Shown here: piece after piece, positions 1-10,612 of the stretch | Numbering within the stretch: position 1 is the stretch's first letter | Layout: the number at the start of each line of letters is the position of its first letter | Assembly (NCBI GenBank): GCA_903813345.2 | Contig: CAIIXF020000005.1 | Coordinates: 21,207,375-21,271,374 of the forward strand | Length of the DNA stretch: 64,000 nucleotides | Direction of reading: 5' to 3' | Source of the DNA: Owenia fusiformis | Lineage: Eukaryota > Annelida > Polychaeta > Sabellida > Oweniidae | Notes under the pieces: generated by a model | Seen by the model: only the letters and a program-made list of their open reading frames with translations | What the model was told of the DNA's origin: nothing | Databases searched by the model: none | Program-made: the position numbers and the translations under genes

Positions 1-416
1 GGGTGGGTCTATTGAGCCACATTTGGACAGACTGAAGAAGAAAAGAATTTGTTTTATAAGCATACAAATGTATATTGAGTATGCATGGTTCAAAACCTTA
101 ATGAAAACAATATATAATATCCAACAATTAAGAAAGTCTCATGACAATGTTGCAATTTTAAACTGAACAGAAAGATTTGGTAGAAATAGGCTATTGTTCG
201 CAAAATCGATGAAAATTGAAAAGGTGTTTTTTTACCCCCATCTCACATAATTGGTTATATCTCTAGACAGGATTGTTGAAATTTGTTCTATTATATATCA
301 TTTTGTTGCAAATTAAATTATCTTTAAAATGATATATCATTGTTGGTGTGTTTGTTGAAAAATAAATATTTATCAGGAATATTGTCTAGGGGGTGTTTTT
401 TTTGGCCCACCCTGTA
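1..416. mobile_element. MITE cut by window edge
   Basis: The right end reads GGCCCACCCTGTA followed by TA; its reverse complement TACAGGGTGGGCC is a common Tc1/mariner-type terminus in invertebrates. The window begins with GGGTGGGTC, which matches the same terminus from its seventh base, so the left end appears to be cut by the window edge. No coding sequence is visible inside. The family is an inference from the termini only. Confidence 0.4.
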
Positions 417-479
417 TAATGATGATGGGTTATTTCATAGTAAGCTACCCCAACATAGGATTTTGTGATTTTCTGGAGT

Positions 480-1300
480 TTTGGCACACACTATATATCT
501 TGAAATGTAGAAATGATAGCAGCATAATTAATTTGTCTAAACTCGTGTTTTGAGGGTGACTAAACAAGATATTGTTAAAATATACAAGAATAACTTATTA
601 GTGCATAATTGCAACTTAGTATATTTTATTATTGAAATATCGCATTTATTCAGATATCAAGCTTGTAAGCTTTTGTTCAATGAATATTACTGACTAATTG
701 ACTAAATTAAGGTTTTATTATTGATTTAATTTGGTTGCCAAAAATAACTAATTTTGGGGAAAATTATATATGCAAATAAGGGCAGCCATTATTGAAATAT
801 CTTACATAATTTAAAAAGTAATAATGATAGCATCACAATTGTTGTGCCCTTACATACTCATGTTTTCAGGCTCAATGAATAAGATAATGTAAAAAGATAC
901 AAGAATAATTTGTTATATTTTAATGTACTACATTATATGCAAATTAGCCAAAAAAAATTTTTCAAGATCAGTCAGATATACAGTAATGTTAAAAGATACA
1001 ATGATAACTTATTAAATATTGTGCATATATGCAAATAAGCATATTTATTATTGGTATTTCACATTTATTCAAAATATTTTGATAAGCAAGCTTGCAGTAC
1101 AAACACCATTAATTGGTGGTTTCCATAAATTCTTAGTAGTTTAATTGGGTTACCAATTATTGAATTTCTAACATATCTTAGAAAGGAAAAATGATAGCCC
1201 TGGGACCCATGTTTTCAGCGTCAATGAATTAGATAATGTTAAAATACACAAAAATAACTTATCAGATACAGTGAACATATTTTATGGTATCATGTATATT
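480..1300. repeat. Diverged AT-rich tandem repeat
   Basis: Three degraded units share the order: AATGATAGC (near 513, 823 and 1191), a 'catgttttcagg...caatgaat' segment, 'aagataatgttaaaatacaagaataacttatta', and a TTATTATTG segment. Spacing of the anchors is about 310 and 368 bp. Units are too diverged to give a clean consensus by eye. The flanking 1300-1737 is AT-rich and shows nothing recognisable. Confidence 0.45.
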
Positions 1301-2389
1301 TAAAGATATCACAGTTTTTATGATGAAATTAGATCACCAATAGTGACAAATAAATCAATAAATTACTTGATTATGCAGGTGTTTAATGTATAGAAAAATA
1401 ATATAACATGAAACAGATCCCTGAATCACACCATGAGTTAATAATTAAGTATGGTTGAATGAGACACTGTGTTGGTGTTCTTACTGTCTTAGCTATTAAA
1501 CCATGTTACCACTATTCCACAGTTGATTTCAAAGTTTGTAAGTTTATTATTAAACAAAATAGTATGGTCAATTGAGTCGAAGGCTTTCAAAAAATTGCTT
1601 TTAGATAATGGACACCTTCATTTGCATATGTAATTTTTTCCCCAATGTTGCCATTTTTCCAACCCAGCTAAATCACTTCATAAAACCCTTATGATAGTGA
1701 TTCCACAATAAAACATCGTGTTTTTACAAATTCAAAGGTATAGCGAGATCAATAGTGCAAGAAAACAGGCAAATAGTTCATTCATGGAACGAAGCATGAA
1801 ACCTTCCACATATGATCAGAATACCTTTCCCTTTGATTTAAGAGCCAGAGCCATTTGTGTGGTCCACTACAATTGTCAAAAAATAGTCAGTACCCCCTCC
1901 CACCAAATCCCATGGGGGTGGGGAGATATAGGACTATTTTTTTCATAAAAAAATTCTTTGAATATGGTCATACTACAGTTTTAGTGTGCTATTTTCATGG
2001 TAAACAAATTTTGCAAACATAACAAGATGATTTATCATTGATTTCCATCATTGTTAAAGACTAATCATGGGCGACGCCCACTTTTCATACCTTGAACATT
2101 TAGGTTATTAAATCTCTATCATGGGTTGAACAAATGAATTTAATTCAGTTTTCTGGATAATACCACATACCTTTTTGATGTTAGGTGCTATAATTAATGT
2201 TAGCAATTGACTTTTTAAAGGCTTACACCATATCACAACCCTGTTTAGAAGAAGAAAGCAAGCAACAAATGTCCTAGATCTACAACATGTGTCCACTGTT
2301 CTATGTACATGTATGTCGAGTCTCTATTTTCTCCTGAAGAGAACCTATGCTACAGATACAACTTTCCAGAATTTAGATGATGATGTGCT

Positions 2390-2461
2390 TAAACAGTTTG
2401 ATGAATGGTGTGCTGACCCAGTGCCTAAACAGTTTGATGAATGGTGTGCTGACCAACAGAA
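2390..2461 (+). repeat. 36-bp direct repeat (12 codons)
   Basis: Two in-phase 36-bp copies begin at 2390 and 2426, and a third partial copy begins near 2612. In the open frame 2289-2486 each copy encodes the core QFDEWCAD. The same block is present, inverted, in the right arm (4484-4548). The multiple-of-three length and preserved frame hint at former coding sequence of the palindromic element, but no family was recognised. Confidence 0.5.
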
Positions 2462-3055
2462 TGTACCAGTACCAGTGAACATTTAGGCTATTAAACCTCT
2501 TTCATGGTTTGAACCAAAACCAGAAAGGCCGCCACAGTCACAGCCTGCAGTCTCTAAATTCTCAAGAGAGCCTATACTACATACACAGCTGTCCAGAATC
2601 TAGATAATGAAGTGATAAACAGTTTGATGAATGGTGTGCTGACCAACAGAATGTACCAGTCTTTAAGTTTTGGTTTCTGATTATTTGAATCGAAATACTG
2701 TGCCTTAACTAAGTGTGGGCTATCAGAGAGGGAAATATCTCTCTTTATCTCCAGTCAATTAGCAATCTTATCACCTGTTTTTTTGTTGTTGTTTTTTTGA
2801 CCTTGTCAATATGTTTCCTGAGTACCAGTTTAGTATATCATCAGAACTCAAAGTTCAAAAATGGATAGCTTTTGGAAAATTAAAAATTAGAGATATCTCA
2901 CTTCCCATGAAATTGCAGCTGCCCTTTGACATGGTAGGACTATGTGTCTCCCCTTATTTCATGCCCCAACAGGTTCAGACACCATATCTGGATTCCAATC
3001 ATTGAACATTTTGTTGTGATTTTATACAATAGAGACAACAATGAAATAACTGTAA

Positions 3056-3400
3056 ATGCTGCAAGACAAGAAATGTTCACAAAGAAAACAACTCAAATTG
3101 AGAACATCCTACCATAAGTTGCATAAGTTGGTTCCAGACAATTATACCTATGTCAGTCCTCGCTTCACCCTCACAATTGAGTTGGGAATCCATTACCACA
3201 AAGGCTGGGAAAATAATTTGGGTGCCAGTGTGGAAAACATTGCCCAAGCTTCAGATGTATGCCAAATTCTAGTAAAATGCAGCTGCAAACAACAGTGCTC
3301 AACAAAAAGATGCAAGTGCTTTTTTTGTCATTCTAGTGAACCATAAAAATGGCTCTGGCTCTTAAATCAAAGGGACTGTTGTCCTGATGATATCTGAAAA
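3056..3400 (+). pseudogene. Cys-rich transposon protein remnant
   Basis: An open frame of 96 codons ends in a dense cysteine cluster (KCSCKQQCSTKRCKC then CHSSEP) at residues 75-96. It is reminiscent of CXC-type zinc-binding tails found in many uncharacterised invertebrate, often transposon-linked, proteins. It has no ATG near its start (the listed start has no upstream Kozak-like context). After a TAA the same frame continues as KWLWLLNQRD; in the right arm (near 5630-5680) that stop codon is CAA, so the stop is a private mutation. The right-arm copy keeps DHSSGPQKWLWLLNQRE. The reading as a decayed protein is supported by two copies; the function is not known. Confidence 0.45.
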
Positions 3401-4548
3401 ATTGTAAAATGCCCCCTCCGATCAAATCCTGGGGGGGGAGGGGGAGGGAAATATTTTTTTGTTGATTTTTTTTAATATGATCTATATTCATTTTTAGTAT
3501 GTTATTTTCAGTGTATAAAAACAATTTTCAAGATTGCATTCGTATTTCTAATGGATATTCATTATTAAAGCCTGACGCCCACTTTATCGACATGTTAATA
3601 TACAAGTTAATGAGTCTTCTATTATGAATAGGAAAATTACCTAATAAGGCTGAATAAAATTGATAAGATTAAGTCAGTTATTTATGTTAAGATGATGAAT
3701 TCTTTAAGTAAGTCAATTGAAAGGCCACATCCCTTTTAGATATAAAGATATAATAATATATAATTCACAATTAATGATTCATTATTTTGGCTTTAAATGA
3801 GAGCACTTTACTAGCGTTTGGCATGCATCTGAAGCTTGGGGCAATGTTTTCTATACTGGCACCCAAATCATTTTCCCAGCCTTTGCTGGTATAGTGTCTG
3901 AACCTGTGGGAGCATGAAACAAGGGGAGACACATAGGCCTACCATGTCAAAGGACAGCTGCAATTTCATGGGAAGTGAGATATCTCTTAATTTTTTACTT
4001 TTCCAAAAGCTATCCATTTTTGAACTTTGAGTTCTGATGATATACTGAACTGGTACTCAGCAAGCATATTGGCAGGGTCGAAAAACGAAAAACCAGGTGA
4101 CAAGCTTGCTAATTGACTGGAGATAAAGAGGAAAATTTCCCTCTCTAATAGCCTACACTTAGTTAAGGCACAGTATTTCGATTCAAATAATCTGAAACCA
4201 AAACTTAAAGACTGGTAAATTCTGTTGTTGACTGCAGGCTGTGACTGTGGCAGCCCTTCTGGTTCTGGTTCAACCCATGAAAGAGGTTTAATAGCCTAAA
4301 TGTTCAGCATATGAAAAGTGGGCGTCGCCCATGACTAGTCTTTAACAACTATGAAAATCAAAGAGAAACCATCTGGAAATAAAGAGGAAAATTCTCCTGT
4401 CCTATAGTCCTCACATAGTCAAGGCACAGTATTTCAATTTGAATAATCAGAAACCAAAGCTTGAAGACTGGTACATTCTGTTGGTCAGCACGACATTCAT
4501 CAAACTGTTTAGGCACTTGGTCAGCACACCATTCATCAAACTGTTTAA

Positions 4549-5068
4549 AGATTCCGATAAATCGGGCTACATATACCGCGTATTTACATAAGGGGATTAG
4601 AAGGGTTTATTTTTTATTTAGGTATGCAAGCTATATAAAATTAGGCCTTCTAGCATGCATGTACTCGTGTGTACAATCAGTATGCCCTTCAATATTATAT
4701 AAACACAGTGTTACTATACCAGGCTATTCAATATGTACTACATAATGTACACTATTTATGTGTGTACTATATGGGAATACGATTCCCCGTGAAACAAAAG
4801 ACAAATACTTTTTATATGTCCAAAATGAGACATTTGATTGATACATACACTAAATAGCTTCATAAATAACATCTTCAAAGTATATGTAATAGTAATGTTC
4901 AATTTCAATGGTGAAACTTCCCTGGTTACGATTATACGGGAAATCATCACGAGACGAAGATTGTTCGCCTTCCTGGCTTACCTCTGAATCGTGTACCTGG
5001 TAATCTCTTTATATAGTTTAGCGAGAGCGGTGCGCCTGCGCAGTTTTAAACTTTGGCGCACACTTTAA
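4549..5068. mobile_element. 520-bp insertion with TTTAA duplication
   Basis: Compared with the left arm of the palindrome, where CTGTTTAAGCAC is continuous (inverted), the right arm reads CTG-TTTAA then 515 bp of unrelated DNA then TTTAA-GCAC. This is a clean filled site against an empty site, with a 5-bp (or TTAA 4-bp) target duplication at 4544-4548 and 5064-5068. The termini AGATTCC and GCGCACAC are not inverted repeats. The insert contains a GC-rich TGCGCCTGCGCAG segment at 5030-5045, unlike its surroundings. Confidence 0.55.
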
Positions 5069-5760
5069 GCACATCATCATCTAAATTCTGGACAGTTGTG
5101 TCTGTAGCATAGGTTCTCTTCAGGAGAGTATAGAGACTCGACATACATGTTCATGGAATAGTGGATACATGTTGTAGATCTGGGACATTTGTTGCTTGCT
5201 TTCTTCTTCTAAACAGGGGTGTGATATGGTCTAAGCCTTCAAGAAGTCAAATGCTAAGATTAATTAAAGCACCTTACATCAAAAAGGTATCTGGTGTTAT
5301 CCAGAAAACTGAATTAAATTCATTTGTTCAACCCATCTGTATCTGGTGTTATCCAGAAAACTGAATTACATTCATTTGTTCAACCCATGATAGAGATTTA
5401 ATAACCTAAATGTTCAAGGTATGAAAAGTGGGCGTCGCCCATGATTAGTCTTTAACAATGATGAAAATCGATGATAAATCATCTTGTTATGTTTGCAAAA
5501 TTTGTTTACCATGAAAATAGCACTCTAAAACTGTAGTATGACCATATTCAAAGAAATTTTTTATGAAAAAAATATTTCGATATCTCCCCACCCCCATGGG
5601 ATTTGGTGGGATGGGGTACTTACTATTTTTTGATCATTCTAGTGGACCACAAAAATGGCTCTGGCTCTTAAATCAAAGGGAATGGTATTCTGATGATATG
5701 TGGAAAGTTTCACGCTTTGTTCTGAATGAACTATTTTTGCACTATTGATCTCGCTATACA

Positions 5761-6000
5761 AGGGGAGGAAGAAAATCAGCAATCTAGAACACTTTCATAT
5801 CCAACAATGTTAAGGCTGAGGCTATAATATTAGAGAGCTTTCAATATAAGTTACATGTATTTGGTAAACTTGTACATAAACTTCTACTAGTAAATGAAAA
5901 TACATGGTGTTACATAATGGGGGCTATTAGTCAAAAATCTCTGGATGTCGGATGTGATATAACATTCAAATGGATACCATTTATAACTTTTAACTGTATT
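5761..6000. other. No recognised feature
   Basis: About 240 bp of AT-rich sequence between two mobile elements; no gene or repeat was recognised. Confidence 0.5.
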
Positions 6001-7230
6001 TATCCCAACGAACGAAGTTCGGTAGGGATATAGTGAAGCCCTCCGTCCGTCCGTCCGTCTGTCCGTCTGTCCGGAAGATAACTCAAATATTAGTTGACGG
6101 ATTTTCTTCATAATTGGTGGAAAGCTGTATATTGATAAATAGTTTTACGCAAAAAAAAATTTTTTCAAGATGGCCGCCGCTTTAAAAATGACGGGACTTT
6201 TTCGCAAAAATCATAAATTTTTCATTCTAAACCAAAGTAATTAATATTATTGTTTGAAATTTTGGTAGTATATACGCAACATCTATCTATTTCACATATA
6301 TTCCGTGTTTTTCATCCTGACCCCAAGGGGCCGTGTATGGGGGGTCAGGAAAACAGAAATTTTCGCTAATTTTTAGATCTTTCTGAATTATAGCTTTATT
6401 ATACTCAAATGAAAGGCAATTAAGAGTAGATTGCAAATATTGTATCTTTTTTCTGATTCGAGCCTCGTAAAATTCAAAATGGCCGTCTAATGTACGATTT
6501 CGCAATAATTTTTCGATCCCTTCAAAGTATGGCTATATAATACTCAAATTGAAGGAATTTTGGAGTTGATAACAATTATGGTATTATTTTTCAGATTTGT
6601 ACCTCAGAAAATTCAAAATGGATTTTTTCAAGATGGCCACCGCTTTAAAAATGACGGGACTTTTTCGCAAAAATCATAAATTTTTCATTCTAAACCAAAG
6701 TAATTAATATTATTGTTTGAAATTTTGGTAGTATGTTCCCAACATTTATCTATTTCACATATATTCTGTGTTTTTCATCCTGACCCCCAGGGGCCGTGTA
6801 TGGGGGGGGGGGGGGTCAGGAAAACAGAAATTTTCGCTAATTTTTAGATCTTTCTGAAGTATAGCTTTATTATACTCAAATGAAAGGCAATTAAGAGTAG
6901 ATTGCAAACATTGTATCTTTTTTCTGATTTGAGCCTTGTAAAATTCAAAATGGCCGTCTAATGTACGATTTCGCAACAATTTTTCGATCCCTGCAACGTA
7001 TGGCTATATAATACTCAAATTGAAGGAATTTTGGAGTAGATCACAATTATGGTATTATTTTTTCAGATTTGTACCTCAGAAAATTCAAAATGGCTGCTTT
7101 GCAGGAATTCGCAATTCTAAAATCTAAATTTTTCAATTTTAACCAAAGTAATGAGTATAATTGATTGGAATTCGGTAATTGATATTTTGTTCGTTGGGAT
7201 TTGCTACTCCGCGGAGTTGCCATTATCTAG
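6001..7230 (+). mobile_element. Rolling-circle element, family A copy 1
   Basis: Non-autonomous Helentron/HINE-like element. The 5' end TATCCCAACGAACG is followed by a GTCCGTCC/GTCTGTCC simple run (6048-6075). The core is two tandem copies of a 463-bp unit (6161-6623 and 6624-7086), each with 'caagatggccgccgc'. The 3' end has GTTCGTTGGGAT (7189-7200), the exact inverse of 5' bases 6002-6013, then a perfect palindrome ACTCCGCGGAGT (7206-7217), then CTAG at 7227-7230 followed by TT. An asymmetric inverted repeat, a hairpin about 13 nt from a CTAG end and a T-rich target are hallmarks of Helentron-type elements. There is no replicase/helicase, so it depends on a helper. Frames inside it are repeat shadows. 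Confidence 0.75.
7189..7230 (+). other. 3' terminal hairpin, family A copy 1
   Basis: Subterminal inverted motif (7189-7200), 12-bp palindromic stem (7206-7217) and the terminal CTAG (7227-7230) of the rolling-circle element. This is the expected termination signal region. Confidence 0.7.
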
Positions 7231-7958
7231 TTATTATCTGTCAGATGTCTTGGTCTAAAATAAAACAGGTTTCTTTATGATATGTACATTATAGGTCTAT
7301 CTTATCTCAAACTGAGTTTGGAGGTGAACATTACGAAACACCCTATACAAATACTGGAGATAGATTTTGTTATATACCCAAATGGCTCGCTCCAGGAATC
7401 GTTAACACAGATTGGATTGATTAATACATGTATATCAAAATGGTAGTCAAAGTGTTTGGTCTGTTTCTTTTACATATTCATCTTATTAATTTTGAATGGA
7501 CTTACAGTTAATTGTATGACACACATGAGCATGTTATGGTTTACATGTAAATCCAATTTATAAGTTTACCATCATCATGCATTTGTCTTTTTATATGTTC
7601 TAAACTTACCACTTAAACTTTTGTATGAACTGTGAAACATTTCCCGCGTTAATTGAAATGAACCATGTTAAAGGGTCCTGTTTGTAGAACACCATGCCAC
7701 AATATTGAGTTGATAATTGTTGATTACACTGATGCCATGGATATTACTTTCGCAGTCACTGATTGATGAATGAGGTTCATAAAAACTATATAATTTCAAC
7801 TGGGTACAATTCCTGAAAATCAAATTCAAATTGATTTTAGTGTGACAAGTACAAGTTTACGTATACGTTTTCAAAGCAACTTTTATCGAAGCTCTCTGTT
7901 AATGAATATGAAACTTTTAAATATTTTCTATTATTATTTATTTCTCTTATACATTTAG
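7231..7958. other. Probable intron, no feature seen
   Basis: Low-complexity-free AT-rich DNA upstream of an exon. No repeats, RNA genes or further exons were recognised. A pyrimidine-rich tract ending TTATACATTTAG at 7958 is the acceptor of the following exon. Confidence 0.5.
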
Positions 7959-8170
7959 GTCACAGCCTTATTAGAGAAGCAACAACTTGAAGCTGCTCTA
8001 GATTGTGCACCTTCCAGAGGCTCTCTAGGCCCCGTTATTGGCACCCAAGCCCCTAGTACTACTAATACAAGCCCCGTTTTTAACCAGTCCAGTTTAGGTT
8101 CCGGCCAAAGCTTCTCTACAAGACTGCCCAGTAACATGGATGTCATGGATGATTTCTACAATCTTATAAA
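7959..8170 (+). CDS. Host gene exon (partial, internal)
   Basis: A 212-bp exon bounded by a pyrimidine-rich acceptor (TTATACATTTAG) and a good donor (AAA|GTATGT). It is open in one frame and encodes 70 residues plus two bases. The start is VTALLEKQQLEAAL, helical and possibly the end of a coiled coil, then a Ser/Thr/Pro/Gly-rich linker, ending NMDVMDDFYNLIK. It leaves AA, which joins T of the exon at 17174 to make Asn, and the frame then stays open for 144 codons. The smooth join, composition and splice sites make this the best-supported gene here. I do not recognise the family. Earlier exons were not found and presumably lie left of the window. Confidence 0.7.
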
Positions 8171-8924
8171 GTATGTGTGTTAATTTGTTTGTTGTTTGTT
8201 TATTTGTTTGTTTGTGGTGCCTCGTTTTTATAGCTAATTTAATTAAGAATTAAGTGCCATGTGATGGAGCACTGTAGTGTGGGTCTTAGGATTTTTCTAT
8301 TACTCGCCAATTGCCAAGTAACTTGTGTTTTACACTCGCCAGTGAAAAATTATGTTCGCCAGTGTATATCTTTGTTTTTGAAATGTTGCCCATTGTTCCC
8401 TTTTGTCAAACCTATGTATATAAACAATCAAGTGGTGGAAGCTTAATTTAATTGACTACTTGTCAGAGGTCTGGACTAAAAAAAATAAATTAGCCAAAAT
8501 AAAATAAAAAAAAAATTTGCAAAAATATCAATTGTCAGCCACTTTACCCGATTCATGCGAGCGAAGCAAGCTCAAGGAGGGGCCTAAGTCTCCCCCAAGA
8601 AAATTTCTATATTTATACCTTCAAAATTGTGCAATCTAAGCATTTCCAGGAAATCTTTCAAAAGCTTACCTTGATGCATTTTTTAAATTTCACATTTTGT
8701 ATATCCTAATCATATTTTATTCCATGTCAAATTCTAAATCCCAGTCAATGCAATGAAATGTAATCACAGCTGTATATCTGAATGGCTTTGTATAAAAAAC
8801 CTCCTACCTCATACCCACCTACCCATATGTGGGACATGATACAGTCATTGAAGGGTTCAAGATTTTTAAATCTCAAAATAGCTCTCTAATTATTAACATT
8901 TCTACAATTCCGGCTTTATTTTAT
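8171..8924. other. Start of 9-kb intron, no feature seen
   Basis: AT-rich intron sequence with TTTG-type low complexity just after the donor (8185-8215). The motif 'actcgccagtg' recurs near 8305-8365. Nothing coding was recognised. Confidence 0.45.
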
Positions 8925-9102
8925 GACTAGACGGATGCCAGATCCATAAATAAAGACATATGGGTGCATTGTAATGTGTTAATGACCCAAGGGCACCCCA
9001 GGGGAATAACTAACTAACGACCGCGAGCATAGGTCCAACAAGCCAAGATAAAGAAATTGAAAGAAAGTGTGCTAAATTCGATGCCCGAGTGGGAATCGAA
9101 CC
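8925..9102 (-). mobile_element. tRNA-derived SINE, head truncated
   Basis: Read on the minus strand it starts with TGGGTTCGATTCCCACTCG, a T-arm/B box plus acceptor-like GGGCA (9079-9102), followed by a non-tRNA body. The A box and D arm are missing: the element breaks abruptly at 9103, where the family C repeat array begins. It is either 5'-truncated or cut by the later array. Confidence 0.55.
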
Positions 9103-10530
9103 CAGCTTGTCTGTCAAGGCTTGTCTACAGGTTTCCAGCCAAATCGTTTGAGGGATTCATTTGAAATTCTCAGGGATGTTTCTATCTATGAAAGTTTAGA
9201 AGTGATTAGTTTTTCGGCATTCTGGGTAAATGTTAAGGCGGCCGTTTTAGATTTTCCGTCCTAAAATCTTGTCTGTCAAGGCTTGTCTACAGGTTTCCAG
9301 CCAAACCGTTTGAGGGATTCATTTGGAATTCTCAGGGATGTTTCTACCTATGAAAGTTTAGAACTGATCAGTTTTTCGGCATTCTGTGTAAATGTTAAGG
9401 CGGCCACTTTGAATTTTCCGTCCTAAAATCTTGTCTGTCAAGGCTTGTCAACAGGTTTCCAGCCAAACCGTTGAGGGATTCATTTGAAATTCTCAGGGAT
9501 GTTTCTACCTATGAAAGTTTAGAACTGATTAGTTTTTCGACATTCTGGATAAATGTTAAGACGGTCATTTTGGATTTTCCGTCCTAAAATCTTGTCTGTC
9601 AAGGCTTGTCTAAAGGTTTCCAGCCAAACCGTTTGAAGGATTCATTTAAAATTCTCAGGGATGTTTCTACCTATAAAAGTTTAGAACTGATTAGTTTTTC
9701 GGCATTCTTGGTAAATGTTAAGGTGGCCATTTTGGACTTTTCGTCCTAAAATCTTGTCTTTCAAGGTTTCCAGCCAAACTGTTTGAGGGAGGTCGCCGGG
9801 TTGGCCTAGTGGTTAAGGCATTGGTCTGAAAAGCAGGAAGTCTGGCTTCAGGCTGAAAAAGTAGAGGTCTTGGGTTCAAACCCAGGTCACAGCACTTCTT
9901 GTGATTTGTCTTTGACCTATGACTGCTGACCTATACTGGCGATTACTAGAGTGCTGCTAACTCGATAAAAGGCTGGCGCTGGCTAGAATTGTCTATGGTT
10001 CTAGCCAGGATAAATATACCAGTTCTTCAACTCGACAATGGGAAGAACTGCTCTACCTTAGTGACTAATATGTCATGATATGACATCTAAAGAGTCAATA
10101 AAAAAGATATATATTCATTTGAAATTTTCAGGGATGTTTCTACCTATAAAAGTTTAGAATTCATTAGTTTTTCGGCGTTCTGGGTAAATGTTAAGGTGGC
10201 CATTTTGGATTTTCCGTCCTAAAATCTTGTCTGATAAATGTTAAGGTGGCAATTTTGGATTTTCCGTCTTAAAATCTGGAGGCTTGTCTACAGTTTCCAG
10301 CCAAACCGTTTGAAACTGATTCGTTTTTCGGCATTCTGGGTAAAAGTTAAGGCAGCCATTTTGAATTTTACGTCCTTAATCATGTCTGTGAAGGCTTGTC
10401 TACAGGTTTCCAGCCAAACCGTTTGACGGATGCATTTGAAATTTTCAGGGATGTTTCTCATATTGTAGTCCTCCCTAAACCATGATTCTTTATCTTTGTT
10501 CAAGGGTGCGATATTGTTCACCATGTGTGT
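9103..10530 (+). mobile_element. Rolling-circle element, family C copy 1
   Basis: A tandem array of 161-162-bp units (anchors 'cttgtctgtcaaggc' at 9106, 9268, 9430, 9591), each with 'ccagccaaaccgtttgaggg', 'agggatgtttctacctatga', 'ggcattctgggtaaatgtta' and 'ggccattttggattttccgt'. It is interrupted by a SINE at 9791-10113. The right end carries CAAGGGTGCGAT (10501-10512), the inverse of the 5' motif of copy 2, followed by a GGTG/CACC hairpin. The 5' terminus is missing. No protein is encoded. Confidence 0.6.
9791..10113 (+). mobile_element. tRNA-derived SINE
   Basis: Pol III-type SINE. The A box TGGCCTAGTGG is at 9802-9812 and the B box GGTTCAAACCC at 9873-9883. A long variable region like that of class II (Leu/Ser-type) tRNAs lies between them. 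A roughly 220-bp non-tRNA body follows, ending in an A-rich/TA-rich tail (10095-10113). It splits a 162-bp repeat unit between GAGGGA and TTCATTT, so the empty site is known from sister units. No target duplication is visible, which is odd for a LINE-mobilised SINE. Confidence 0.75.
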
Positions 10531-10612
10531 ATTATTTAAGTGTAAGTTGTATAAGCTTGATTTTTTAGGTTAAACTTGGAGAAAATGTCGTTTGACCTAA
10601 AATAATATTTTT

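Larger units (their letters stand above)
1738..5760. mobile_element. Large palindromic (foldback) element
   Basis: The left end 'tatagcgagatcaatagtgc' at 1738 returns as its reverse complement at 5735-5755. Long matching blocks follow in mirror order: 1840-2300 with 5110-5720, 2390-2650 with 4230-4550, and 2650-2990 with 3895-4230. The GGGCGACGCCCAC motif lies in both arms (about 2070 and 5430). A third, direct-orientation copy of the 1840-2090 block lies at 3330-3580, and 4120-4230 is repeated at 4370-4490. The centre is near 3600-3800. It looks like two inverted copies of one older element. Target duplications were not found. Confidence 0.7.

Noticed and set aside
1718-1948. 76-codon frame in the left arm of the palindrome
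   Set aside because: No domain; it lies antisense to the better-supported KWLWLLNQR remnant and is not kept in the other arm.
6048-6075. PSVRPSVCP-type reading frames at GTCCGTCC runs (also 15319, 28108, 55431, 61650)
   Set aside because: Simple-sequence translation artefacts at the 5' part of rolling-circle elements.
9079-9102. tRNA gene end
   Set aside because: Only the T arm and acceptor remain; there is no D or anticodon arm.
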